Source of the DNA: a virus
Length of the DNA stretch: 32,376 nt
Direction: 5' to 3' (one strand)
Virus record (IMG/VR): IMGVR_UViG_3300030107_001796
Location: 1 to 32,376 of that record
Shown here: piece by piece, positions 7,631 through 17,196 of the stretch
Numbering within the stretch: position 1 is the first letter of the stretch
Layout of the letters: each line of letters begins with the position of its first letter
The notes under the pieces: generated by a model
Seen by the model: only the letters and a program-made list of their open reading frames with translations
What the model was told of the DNA's origin: nothing
Database searches by the model: none
Position numbers and translations under genes: made by a program

Positions 7631-9347
7631 TTCTCTCCTTTAGTGCTTGTTCTCTAGCTTCTATTTCTGGTTCAAATTGTTGGTCCACATACGATTGTAA
7701 TGCTTGTCCTGGTGTTGTTGGCATAGTAATTTCTTGACTACTTGGAAACATTCTTTCAGCAAGATCTAAATTCTTATTGTATTCTGCTGAAGCCTTATCG
7801 TAGTTTCTATCTGCTTCTGAATAATAATCTGCAAAAGCTAACATCTCTGCGTCAGATAACTTACGTGTTACACCAGAGGCTTTTAATGCAGAATCAACTT
7901 GTGCTTTAATAGCTTCTGGACTTGGATTTACATAGACCTTTGGAGTCAAAGGTGGCTTATCAAAGTAACGTGTCTTCTCTGATTGTATTTGAGAATCAAT
8001 ATCTGTAAAGTTTCTATTAGCGTCTCCCATTGCGTCTGCCATACCTGCCGCAGTATAATCTTGCCAAGCTCCTTGTTCTATAAAGAATTGCTCTGGACTT
8101 AAATATCCTGCTTGCATTAAATCTACTTGTATTGCTTTTATTTCCTGTGGAGCTAAAGATATCCATGATATCTTCTGTGTTCCATTAAAAGAAGAACCTT
8201 GTCCAGATATATGATCTGTTCCACCATAGAAATAATTTTCTGGAATATCCTTAGCAAGTATTTCCTCTGGTCTCATTGCGTCCATTGCGTCTGCTGCAGT
8301 CATTCCTTCATCAAAGGTTGAAGCTAAATCTGGTCTTTTAAATATTGCATAATCTGCTGATATGTCTCCAAAGACATTAAAGTTTGAAAATTGATTCGAA
8401 CCTTCTAGTATTGCAGTATATTCCTCTATTATTGTTTTATTAGTTGTTTCGTTAGTACCTAATGGTTGCATTGATTTATTAGGATTATTCTCTATCTCTT
8501 CTTCTAAAGCAACTCTTTGATCTCTGGATAGGTCTTGTGTTTCTACTTCAACACTACCATCTGCAAGTTTAGTAAACAAAGCTACTGAATATGAATCAGC
8601 TACATCGTCTTCTGTATTTACTTTTCCTGTCTCTTTATTGTATGATGTTACATAATCTATATAACCACCGTCATGTTCCCACATCTCTGGATCTTCTTCT
8701 CCAGGTGCCATAACAGGTTTATAAAGAATTGTTGGTTCTGAAAATCCTGGATATCCTCTAAATTTTTCAAAACCTCCACCAGGATAGAATGTGTCGTCTA
8801 TTATTGAATTTGCTCTAATATATTCATCTAACTCTTCAGTAACGTATATAGTAGAACCTTCCCCTCTAGGCGGTCTAACAATTACTCCTAATAATCCTGT
8901 TTGTTCTTGTAAAATATCTAATTTATCTTTAAGCCATTCGTAATATTTTTGTTGATCTTTTCCACCTTTAACACCCGCAGCAATATCTAATCCTTTATAA
9001 ATATCTTTACTAAAATCAGTAGAACGCCAACTAGCTAAGTCTGGTAATAGCTCATTTGTTGTAGCGTTTAAAGATTTATTAAATGTTCCTAGTGTTTTAT
9101 TAGCTCTTGGTTGCCTCATAGCTGCAGCACCAAGTGTCTCTAACCAATCTTCCATTGTAGGATCTGTAGTCATTCTAGTTTGTTGGTCAAATATTTCTAA
9201 CTCTGCATATACTTTAGCTATAAATGTTTCATTAGCTATATCTTCACTAACAAATGATTGTAGATCTTTATATATAGCTTCGTCTTTTTGAAAACCTCTG
9301 CTAAGTATTATGTTATCTACTAACTTTTGTTTATATTCTTTATCCAT
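7572..9347 (-). CDS. Large virion-module protein (591 aa), unknown
   Basis: The product is acidic and mostly helical at both ends, with a central region of about 250 residues that looks beta-rich (GLLGVIVRPPRGEGSTIYV and PTILYKPVMAPGEEDPEM segments). I see no catalytic motif, signal peptide or membrane segment. The last 100 residues form a probable coiled coil (PEIEAREQALKERNDLSYLF). It shares its first base with the last base of the 1803-residue gene, and its 3' end overlaps the lysozyme gene by 59 bases. Being translated between two other virion proteins, it is probably a component of the internal core or the ejection apparatus. Function unknown. Confidence 0.55.
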   Translation of the reverse strand: MDKEYKQKLVDNIILSRGFQKDEAIYKDLQSFVSEDIANETFIAKVYAELEIFDQQTRMTTDPTMEDWLETLGAAAMRQPRANKTLGTFNKSLNATTNELLPDLASWRSTDFSKDIYKGLDIAAGVKGGKDQQKYYEWLKDKLDILQEQTGLLGVIVRPPRGEGSTIYVTEELDEYIRANSIIDDTFYPGGGFEKFRGYPGFSEPTILYKPVMAPGEEDPEMWEHDGGYIDYVTSYNKETGKVNTEDDVADSYSVALFTKLADGSVEVETQDLSRDQRVALEEEIENNPNKSMQPLGTNETTNKTIIEEYTAILEGSNQFSNFNVFGDISADYAIFKRPDLASTFDEGMTAADAMDAMRPEEILAKDIPENYFYGGTDHISGQGSSFNGTQKISWISLAPQEIKAIQVDLMQAGYLSPEQFFIEQGAWQDYTAAGMADAMGDANRNFTDIDSQIQSEKTRYFDKPPLTPKVYVNPSPEAIKAQVDSALKASGVTRKLSDAEMLAFADYYSEADRNYDKASAEYNKNLDLAERMFPSSQEITMPTTPGQALQSYVDQQFEPEIEAREQALKERNDLSYLFSTIDTMSRLASG

Positions 9348-12300
9348 TAAAATTCCTCAGTTAATTCTTTAGGTAAATAAGAACCATATTCTTTAAGTGT
9401 ATCATAATCATATTGCAAATCTTCTAAGAAATCGTAACGTTCCTGGAATAAAGGAAGTAATAATCTTTCTGATATTATTGAAAATTCTGGATTATTGTTG
9501 ATTAATCTACCAATTATGTCACGTAATCTTTGTCTATGACCAAGCATACCACGTGATGTTTTCCAACCATCTTTAGATAATCCTATAGATACTGACTCTT
9601 CTTCTAATCTTTTTATTACTCCTAATACAACTTCAACGTCTCTACCTACTGCTGTTGCTGACATCTTTGGACTATTACTCCACCTTTGTATTTCATCAAA
9701 CTGCATATCTAAAGTAGCTGTTTGTGGTAATCCAGGTACAGTACTATCAAATCCAGGATATTTTAATCTAGCAATATCTCTATCTAATTGTAATTGTTTA
9801 GTTCTTAAAGCATTCTGATAAGGATCAGTTATATCATAAGTCTGTAAGGTAGTTATTCTCTTTTCTTCCATAAAAAACTCTCCAAGTTTTTGATTCCTTT
9901 TACCTAACCATTCTTCTGGTGTAAGTGGTTCTCTTTGTTCATTAGCAATAGTACGCACATAGGCTTCATAATCAAATGGTCCTCCACCACCTTTAGGTAC
10001 TGCATAATGTGCAGTAAAAGTAAACTCTTCAAATAAGTCTGGATTATCTTTTTGAAACTCTACACCTCGTTCATCTACTGGTCTAGGTTCTATAACTACT
10101 GTTTTAGGAGTAGCTATATCTATAGGATTAAAACCAAATTCATCTGTAAAATATTTAGTTGCACTGTAATTATCACCAGGTGCATATAAGAATTTTCCAG
10201 TTACTGGATCTACTGGTGGTGTCTCTAGTAACTCTCTATATCTATCAGATAAGATTTGCATTGAATAGACTGCACCACCGTTCTTATCATTACCTATATC
10301 AAATCTTGGATTTAACCCTGTAGGACCTACAAACTGTGAGAATGCTTTTATTAATGTTAAATTTCTAGCTATTGATCTAGCTTCTTTAAGTAACAACTCT
10401 TGTTGTTCTGGAGATCTATCATCTGATCCATTTGCTTTTAATACTCTATAAACATCTATAGTTGTATTAGCAGCTATACGTGTCATTTCATTCTGTCCTA
10501 CATCTTCGTTATAAGCGTATCCTGCTCTAATAGTATTCTTTAACCATGCAGGTACACCTGCTGCTGTTATTAAATCTCCTGCAGATCTAATGTCTGGTAG
10601 TCCATAAGGAAACATTACTTTTTTAGCTTCATCAAAAGAAGGACTTGAATTAACAAAGAAACTTGCAGGAATTGCTACAGCAGGTCCAATACCAGGAACT
10701 ATCTCTAACGCTAAGTTAAGAGATCCTGCATATCCAGGAAGTCTTACTCCTACTTCTCTATCTTTTCCAAATAAACCATCAGATACTAAGTCATCGATCA
10801 TAGGATAATAAAATACTTCTTCTCCAGTAACTTCATCTTCTCCTAAGAATCCTTCACCTTCTACAGGGCTAAAGACATTATCATTACGTAAAGCATTAAC
10901 AGTTACTTGACCTCTTCTTAATATCTCTGGATTTTCTTTTATTAACCTAGCCCATGTAGTCATAATTTCTACGTATGCTTCACCGAAAGGAAAGATACCA
11001 CGTAAGTTATAAGTAAGTTTCTTTCGTTTTGTTAAATCATAAAGTAATGACTTTGTTTCTTCTAATGCTCTAGCTTTAGCTATTCTATCTACCATATCAG
11101 CGTCACCGTATTTATCAGTAAAACCAAATTTTCTTTCTGATATTGCTAATCCTTCTTTAAATTTTTCTTTAAGCAGTTCTAATTTTTTCTCTTCAATTTC
11201 TACATCATCGTCTATTTTTTTAATTTTCTGATACAACTTTGGATCGATCTCTTCAAAAGTATCTAACCAATCTGCTGTGTAATCCATGTCTGAATGTTTC
11301 TCAAATATTTCGTCTTCAAGAGGTTGATATCTATCGTTTATATTATCTATCCTATCTTCAATAGCTTTTTTACGTTTTGCATATTCTTCCTGAAAAGCTA
11401 AATGTTCAGCGTCAACATCTTCATATCCTTTTCCATATTTAGTATCTCTAGCATTTAATTTTTGTACTTCTCTTTCAAACATATTCATATTTATTTCTGT
11501 ATCTTTTTTTCTTAATTTGCTTGAAGGAACTCCTATATCTGCTTTAATACTTGATAATAAATTCTCTTCTGGAAGATTTGAATTTCTAGCTCCTGCAATT
11601 TTTACAGTCTTACCTTCTAATGTATACTCCCCACCATCTAACATTATCTGTCTCATCTTTCCAGACATATAAGGCAACATGTCATAAACAGCTCTCCAGT
11701 ATGCTTGTCTAAATACAGGTGATCTTGAAGCGTTATCGGTTCTTTGTCCCATTAAAAAATCAAATGCTTTGTTGGTATAAAATTCAGCTTTACCTTCTGA
11801 ATCAACAAAGTCTGTTTTACCAACTGCCATAACATCTGGTAAGTCATTAAAGTATGCACCTTCTTCGTCCATTAATAATCTTTTTACTTTGTTATAAACA
11901 TCTTTATCTCCGTTGTATGTAGAATCAAAAAAATCGTCCCAAGTTAAAGATTGTTTTCCTTCTTTATCAAAAAATCTTTTTGGATCTAAATCGTTTAATC
12001 TATTTCTTACTAAAGAATTAAATAGATTAACATTAGCTGTCTTTTCAACTGACAATGGAAATGGTGACTTTGTGAAATCAAGATCATCTATTTTTATCTT
12101 TTTAGATAATGAATTTAATACATCTAAGTCTTGACTAAATTGTCCACCTGCTAACTGGTTAACTCTAGCTACGATACTTTCTGCATAAGCATATCTACCA
12201 CCTGCAGTAGACATTCTTTCTTTATACGTTGGTCCACCTTTACCGTATGCTTCAATAATCTCTTGTGCTTTAGCAGAAGATCCTTCAACAAATTCTTCTA

Positions 12301-14758
12301 GTCTTCTTTGTCTAGCTTTTTTTGTCATAGCGCCTCTGTATAGTTGATTAAACAAAGTATCGTAATGTAAGTGAGACGCTTCTCTTACAAATCCATCATC
12401 AAAATATTTATCTAATAATTGTGGGTTTGTTTCTTTTCTTGCTTGTGCGTCTGTTTTTCTAATAATATCCATTGGGTGAACACCAGGTTTTTTTCTTCTC
12501 CTACCTTCTCTGTATGCACCACCAAATAAGAAATCGTTATTAGCTGCACCATATCTACGTGATGAAGCTGCCTGCCATTCAATAGCGTCCTTTAATGGAT
12601 CTCCTTTTAAGTCTGTAAACTTAACACCTTTTTGAGTCCATCGTTTAGCTTCTTTAGAACCTTGTTTCCTAATCATACCTAAACTTAATAAACTTAAAGG
12701 TCTTGAAAAGATATTGTCATATCCTCGTGTATACATACGTAACTGCTCTTCACCAACTACACGTAGTAACCAAGCACCTCTTAACAAAACAAAAGGTTTC
12801 CAGAAGTCTGAATAATAACTATCAATAAGTTTAGACATTGTTCCTGCTTCTATTGATTTATTTACATTTTTAAATAAACCTGGTGCTTTAGCTCTCATAA
12901 TAGAAACTGTATTCATAGCTTTAGCAAGTTGACCAGGATCTGGCAAAGGTATTGTCCTGTTAATAAATTCTGTTAACAAGTGTGGATCTGGGTTTACATA
13001 AGTCTTTCCATCAATAACTACTGATCCTAATTTAGCTCCTGGATTAGCCACATTGTTTCCTGTTACAGAATCTATAAAGTATGCTCTCATTTCTGGAAGG
13101 TAGCCTTCAAATAATTGATTAAAAGTACTTGCTACTTCTTTATTGACACCATAATTTTCTACTAAGTCATCTCCAACGTATGTAACCATATCTTTAACAA
13201 CATTAAATAATCCTGTTTGATCTCCGTCTTCTAACCTTATAACTCTATTTAATATTTGATTTTTAGCTACATTGTCTATTGTTGTTTGATCCATAAACAT
13301 TTTTATATTTTCAGTAGCGTCATCTAACTGTTCTGAATCAACATATCTGTATGGAAATTCACTTGCGTAAGTAGAAACTATTCTTGCTGTTCTATTAGGA
13401 CTATCCATAAGTTTTGTCTTTAAAACTTTCTTAGCTCCAAACAATGCACCAGTTCCTTGTGGTACTGCCTTTGTTCCTACAAGTGCTTCAGTTGCTCCTC
13501 CTAAAAATCTACCAATAGCACCTACTGTTGGCTTTGCTTGACCAAATGCTCCACCTGGATCTCCTAAAATGTCTGTTAAAAACTGTCCCATCTCTAAGAA
13601 TTTTTCATCTTTTGTTTTATTTAAGTCTTGTGATATATCCATAAATTGAGCAATAACTTGTCTGTCTTTAATTCCTGTAAGCTCCATAAATTTATTTACA
13701 TCTGTAAGTCCTGCAAAATAATCCATAAGTCTTCTACCACCAGGATCTTTTGCTAAGTAATCAGATACTGACCTACTAGATATTATTGGTAATCCCCAAC
13801 CTTTTTCTGAAGCTCCTATTAAATCTTTTTGTGCTTTAGTTAATTTATCTGGACTTACCTTTTTTAATTCTTTAATTAAATAATCTGGAGCTTTTAATGT
13901 TCTTGCACCTTTAGTTATAAACTTTAAACCAAGAGAAGCATAGTTTGCAGGATCTAAAAATAATGCTTTTCCTGCGTCTAATACTCCAGAAACAACATTA
14001 AATGTTCTAGTGTTTGGTTCTGCAACATTAATAGCAACAGATCTTCCAAGTGATATTTGAGTATCTCCATACCTACCTTCCATTTGAAAGTTAGGATTAT
14101 CTTCCTGCGCTCTTCTATCTATTTGTGTAATAGGAGATCCTAGATAATTTTGTATAATTTGTGAAGCTCTTTGTGAATCCATACCAGATTTAATCATGTA
14201 TTGATATTCATCATAAAATTTTGAGTTAGGATTATCTGGATCAAATACTTCTGACTGTGGTAAGAAACCTTCTCCTATGTTTACTGACTTACCTTTTTGT
14301 AATTGTTGAATAGCTTGTTTAACAGTAGAACTACCACTCTGTTTATATGCTTCTCTAAAAGATAACTCATCTGCATTCTTACCAAAGTTTGCAGCTATAA
14401 AAGAGTTTATTGGTCTATCGACTGTTGTTCTATATAAATCTTCTAAACCAAGAAATCCAAGTCTTACACCTGCTTGCAAAGGATCTGTAACTCTATCTAA
14501 TACTGTTTTTGAATTACTCTCTGCAATAGTTTTAGATATTTCATTAAGAACTGTAGCTTCTGGTTTAACTTGTAATGTTGTTAAAGCTGTAATAACATCT
14601 GGTGAAAAATTAGGATACGCTTTTGAAATAGCACTAGCTCTTCTAGCGTCATCTACACTTACAGAACGTTTAGCTTTTTTATATGTTGCTTGTCTTGCCT
14701 GTATCTCTTTATATAATTCTTGTTCCGATACTGGATTGTCTCTATTGAAAGTAACCAT
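9347..14758 (-). CDS. Giant virion-module protein (1803 aa), probably internal or ejection protein
   Basis: This single frame covers one sixth of the window. It starts MVTFNRDNPVSEQELYKEIQ and shows many helical, basic segments. About residue 660 a conserved-looking aromatic stretch (FWKPFVLLRGAWLLRVVGEE, then QLRMYTRG) precedes a basic region with YREGRRRKKPGVHP. Around 1200-1330 long charged helices suggest coiled coils. A short hydrophobic stretch with EIVPGIGPAVAIPASFFVN lies near residue 1450. I found no lytic transglycosylase, protease or polymerase motif. It does not look like a tape measure, which would have long uniform helices and repeats. Position after the portal and before the scaffold fits a DNA ejection or internal core protein, by analogy with large podovirus proteins such as T7 gp16. 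Confidence 0.6.
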   Translation of the reverse strand: MVTFNRDNPVSEQELYKEIQARQATYKKAKRSVSVDDARRASAISKAYPNFSPDVITALTTLQVKPEATVLNEISKTIAESNSKTVLDRVTDPLQAGVRLGFLGLEDLYRTTVDRPINSFIAANFGKNADELSFREAYKQSGSSTVKQAIQQLQKGKSVNIGEGFLPQSEVFDPDNPNSKFYDEYQYMIKSGMDSQRASQIIQNYLGSPITQIDRRAQEDNPNFQMEGRYGDTQISLGRSVAINVAEPNTRTFNVVSGVLDAGKALFLDPANYASLGLKFITKGARTLKAPDYLIKELKKVSPDKLTKAQKDLIGASEKGWGLPIISSRSVSDYLAKDPGGRRLMDYFAGLTDVNKFMELTGIKDRQVIAQFMDISQDLNKTKDEKFLEMGQFLTDILGDPGGAFGQAKPTVGAIGRFLGGATEALVGTKAVPQGTGALFGAKKVLKTKLMDSPNRTARIVSTYASEFPYRYVDSEQLDDATENIKMFMDQTTIDNVAKNQILNRVIRLEDGDQTGLFNVVKDMVTYVGDDLVENYGVNKEVASTFNQLFEGYLPEMRAYFIDSVTGNNVANPGAKLGSVVIDGKTYVNPDPHLLTEFINRTIPLPDPGQLAKAMNTVSIMRAKAPGLFKNVNKSIEAGTMSKLIDSYYSDFWKPFVLLRGAWLLRVVGEEQLRMYTRGYDNIFSRPLSLLSLGMIRKQGSKEAKRWTQKGVKFTDLKGDPLKDAIEWQAASSRRYGAANNDFLFGGAYREGRRRKKPGVHPMDIIRKTDAQARKETNPQLLDKYFDDGFVREASHLHYDTLFNQLYRGAMTKKARQRRLEEFVEGSSAKAQEIIEAYGKGGPTYKERMSTAGGRYAYAESIVARVNQLAGGQFSQDLDVLNSLSKKIKIDDLDFTKSPFPLSVEKTANVNLFNSLVRNRLNDLDPKRFFDKEGKQSLTWDDFFDSTYNGDKDVYNKVKRLLMDEEGAYFNDLPDVMAVGKTDFVDSEGKAEFYTNKAFDFLMGQRTDNASRSPVFRQAYWRAVYDMLPYMSGKMRQIMLDGGEYTLEGKTVKIAGARNSNLPEENLLSSIKADIGVPSSKLRKKDTEINMNMFEREVQKLNARDTKYGKGYEDVDAEHLAFQEEYAKRKKAIEDRIDNINDRYQPLEDEIFEKHSDMDYTADWLDTFEEIDPKLYQKIKKIDDDVEIEEKKLELLKEKFKEGLAISERKFGFTDKYGDADMVDRIAKARALEETKSLLYDLTKRKKLTYNLRGIFPFGEAYVEIMTTWARLIKENPEILRRGQVTVNALRNDNVFSPVEGEGFLGEDEVTGEEVFYYPMIDDLVSDGLFGKDREVGVRLPGYAGSLNLALEIVPGIGPAVAIPASFFVNSSPSFDEAKKVMFPYGLPDIRSAGDLITAAGVPAWLKNTIRAGYAYNEDVGQNEMTRIAANTTIDVYRVLKANGSDDRSPEQQELLLKEARSIARNLTLIKAFSQFVGPTGLNPRFDIGNDKNGGAVYSMQILSDRYRELLETPPVDPVTGKFLYAPGDNYSATKYFTDEFGFNPIDIATPKTVVIEPRPVDERGVEFQKDNPDLFEEFTFTAHYAVPKGGGGPFDYEAYVRTIANEQREPLTPEEWLGKRNQKLGEFFMEEKRITTLQTYDITDPYQNALRTKQLQLDRDIARLKYPGFDSTVPGLPQTATLDMQFDEIQRWSNSPKMSATAVGRDVEVVLGVIKRLEEESVSIGLSKDGWKTSRGMLGHRQRLRDIIGRLINNNPEFSIISERLLLPLFQERYDFLEDLQYDYDTLKEYGSYLPKELTEEF

Positions 14759-15228
14759 TAGAGATTAAACTGTGATCTACCTACCGTTTTATCTGAAGCA
14801 AATTTTAATAAGCCAAGTAGTTCAGATGTAGGATTAACTTCCGCCATAGCTCTTATTAACATGACATCATCTGGCTCTAACAATGTTTCTTGTGATTGCA
14901 TAGAAGACGGTGTTGTTAAAGGAACCATTTCTCCATCTGCTACTGGAGCAAATACATCTGCTGCTGCAGGAGATAAACCACCAACTGGTCCTGCAGGTAA
15001 TCCTTGTCCAGGACTATCTGGAGAAGTTATGTTACCTTCTCTAACTTGATCTACTAATGCTTGTTCTTCTCCTGCTGTTTCAGAAACCATTGACCTTACA
15101 GTCTCAATACTTGGTGCTGCACTATCAGTTCTAGCTGATAATTTACCTGGACCAGAAACTGCTGCAGGTCTTTTAGGTGCAGTATTTTTCTTTCCGCCTC
15201 TTCTTCCTTTAGCTCTACTAGAAGCCAT
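14758..15228 (-). CDS. Disordered Ala/Pro-rich virion-module protein (156 aa)
   Basis: I choose ATG 15228 because GAGGGGGAAAG lies directly upstream; a further ATG ten codons earlier lacks a good site. The N terminus is strongly basic (ASSRAKGRRGGKKNTAPKRP), the middle is Ala-, Pro- and Gly-rich, and the acidic C terminus holds a helix with DDVMLIRAMAEVNPTSELLG. This layout, following the portal gene, recurs in actinophage-like genomes. The basic tail could bind DNA or RNA, and the helix could dock to portal or core. It overlaps the gene before it by 11 bases and the 1803-residue gene by 1 base. The function is not established. Confidence 0.6.
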   Translation of the reverse strand: MASSRAKGRRGGKKNTAPKRPAAVSGPGKLSARTDSAAPSIETVRSMVSETAGEEQALVDQVREGNITSPDSPGQGLPAGPVGGLSPAAADVFAPVADGEMVPLTTPSSMQSQETLLEPDDVMLIRAMAEVNPTSELLGLLKFASDKTVGRSQFNL

Positions 15229-15448
15229 AACTTTCCCCCTCTTGTTGTATTGGTCCAAACATTATGATTAAACCATTTGGAATATATTGAACAACCATGC
15301 CTTGTGGCATATCTGTAATAACTTGTTCTTCAATATTTTCTTCATAGTCTGATATTTCTAATTCTGTTTTTTGCCATACATCAACTAAAGTATTGTTTAC
15401 TATTTCAGAAAACTGTTCATGTAAGTCAAACCATTCTTTGTCGCTCAT
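15218..15448 (-). CDS. Small acidic protein after the portal (76 aa)
   Basis: The N-terminal half is helical and acidic (DLHEQFSEIVNNTLVDVWQK), and the C-terminal half looks beta-stranded (QGMVVQYIPNGLIIMFGPIQ). The start overlaps the portal stop by 4 bases and the stop overlaps the next gene by 11 bases, so it is translationally coupled to the portal. I do not recognise the family. A portal-associated or head-completion role is a guess from position only. Confidence 0.55.
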   Translation of the reverse strand: MSDKEWFDLHEQFSEIVNNTLVDVWQKTELEISDYEENIEEQVITDMPQGMVVQYIPNGLIIMFGPIQQEGESYGF

Positions 15449-17196
15449 TGTTGTGGAACTCCTCCACCAAGAAGTAAGGATCTTATATCGGGAGCAGGAC
15501 CTTGTGGTACTGGTTGTCCACCACCCAACATTTCTTCTATCATAGCTGCTTCTCCTTCAGGTACCTCTGGTTCCTCTGCAGTATAGAACTTATCTAAGAC
15601 AGATTGCATAGCGTTAGGATTTTTATAAATTTGTACTAATGCCATTGTTGCTTTAGGATCTCCTTCAGCAGCTTGAACTTTTAATGTTTCAAACAATGTA
15701 CGTTCTGCTTCGTCTTTTAATATTCTATCGTTTATTTTTTGAACGTTTTCTAATCCGTCCATATTTTCTTGTAAAGTTTCTTTATCAATAATACCTGCTT
15801 GAAGTAACTGTAAACCAGAAACAATCTTTGTAGGTTCATCAAATCCTGCCATAACACCATAGACTCTTCTTGTCTTATAAGCCTTATCAATATCTGATGT
15901 AGGTGTATAACTTTCAGCATAAGGTGAACCTTGAAAATAACCTGCTAATGGTTTTTTTACAGAACCATTTAATGCTTCGTCCATTTCTAAACGTTTATAA
16001 TCTAACTCTTCTAATGCTGTTTTAAGTGATAGTTGATATTCTTTAACGTTTAGATCAACGGACGATAACAATTCTTGCAATCCCCTACCAGTAACAAAAC
16101 TGTTAGGTGATATTGCGTCATCACTAACTGGATAACTTGATCCAACTCTAAGTTGTCTTTCAATTCTATCTATTTGTTGAAACAGTTGATATGGAATATT
16201 ATTAGGTGGTTTAGCAACTTGTGAACCAGGTGTTAAGTAATTGACTGCAAATCTACCACGCTTGTAGTTCCCACTCTCTAACTCACCTATAATGTTAGTT
16301 TCTGTAAATACAGAATCTTCCATAGCAATAATTGATAAGACGTTAATCTTAGCCATTGCCGCCATTAATCCTAATACATGGTCATACTGTCCAGATAGTC
16401 TATCGAAACTAAATCGTTTTGATATAACAAATCTTGGTCCAGATTTTAATGGATTAGGAGTAAAGTCTAAAATTTGTTTTGTATCTGGTAAGAATACATA
16501 AGTACCTTCTTCGTTATAGTACTCAACTAATTCTGTACCATCAGCTAGTTGGTTATCCCAACTTCTTTGATAAGCGTCTGTATATTTAAACTTTGAATAA
16601 CCAGAAGGAAACTGTCCGCCTTCATCAACGATAACTTTAGCTGCAGGATACATTTGTTTAATAACCGCATTAGGTACTAAACGCATTAATGCCATTTCTT
16701 TTGGATCTTGGTCTGGTCCATAGTATCCAGGAAAACAGTCATAAGGATCTCTTAGTTCTGCATGAGGATACATAATTCCATCTGGTCCTTTTTTCTGTCT
16801 TAGTATCCAAACAGCAAATCCATAACCTGGAAGCCATCTTGCAGCTTGTGGCATTTGCATATTCATCTTTGCACTTGCGTCATAGCTATTAACAATTCTT
16901 TCTAATTTTTCTGCTTTGTTTTTTGCACGTTCGCTATCTGCATAACTATCTACTTTGATATCAGGCATACGTCCTAGCTTTTGAGCTAAATGTTCTAAAC
17001 CTGAATTAATTAAATTTGGAATAGGTAAATCGGAATTATAGTTTTTTGCTTCTTGACCTAATAGAGCGGAGATACCACCTGTACCACCATTCATAATAGA
17101 TCTTATTCTATCACGAAACTCATAGTGTCCACTATGCTCGTGCATACCTTTAAGATCATCTGTCTTAATTAATAATTCATCTGCTGTAAATACCAT
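15445..17196 (-). CDS. Portal protein
   Basis: The 583-residue product would form the dodecameric portal ring at the packaging vertex. It follows the large terminase immediately. It shows the usual portal progression: an N-terminal helical part (EKLERIVNSYD), an aromatic beta region with GYGFAVWILRQ and AELRDPYDCFPGYYGP, a central ISKRFSFDRLSGQYDHVLGL segment, a long crown helix (ALEELDYKRLEMDEALNG) and a flexible Pro/Gly-rich tail. Size fits the family. I take ATG 17196, whose TAATG overlaps the terminase stop and which has GAGG 10 bases upstream, rather than the TTG two codons earlier. No protease or MuF domain is fused. Confidence 0.8.
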   Translation of the reverse strand: MVFTADELLIKTDDLKGMHEHSGHYEFRDRIRSIMNGGTGGISALLGQEAKNYNSDLPIPNLINSGLEHLAQKLGRMPDIKVDSYADSERAKNKAEKLERIVNSYDASAKMNMQMPQAARWLPGYGFAVWILRQKKGPDGIMYPHAELRDPYDCFPGYYGPDQDPKEMALMRLVPNAVIKQMYPAAKVIVDEGGQFPSGYSKFKYTDAYQRSWDNQLADGTELVEYYNEEGTYVFLPDTKQILDFTPNPLKSGPRFVISKRFSFDRLSGQYDHVLGLMAAMAKINVLSIIAMEDSVFTETNIIGELESGNYKRGRFAVNYLTPGSQVAKPPNNIPYQLFQQIDRIERQLRVGSSYPVSDDAISPNSFVTGRGLQELLSSVDLNVKEYQLSLKTALEELDYKRLEMDEALNGSVKKPLAGYFQGSPYAESYTPTSDIDKAYKTRRVYGVMAGFDEPTKIVSGLQLLQAGIIDKETLQENMDGLENVQKINDRILKDEAERTLFETLKVQAAEGDPKATMALVQIYKNPNAMQSVLDKFYTAEEPEVPEGEAAMIEEMLGGGQPVPQGPAPDIRSLLLGGGVPQQ

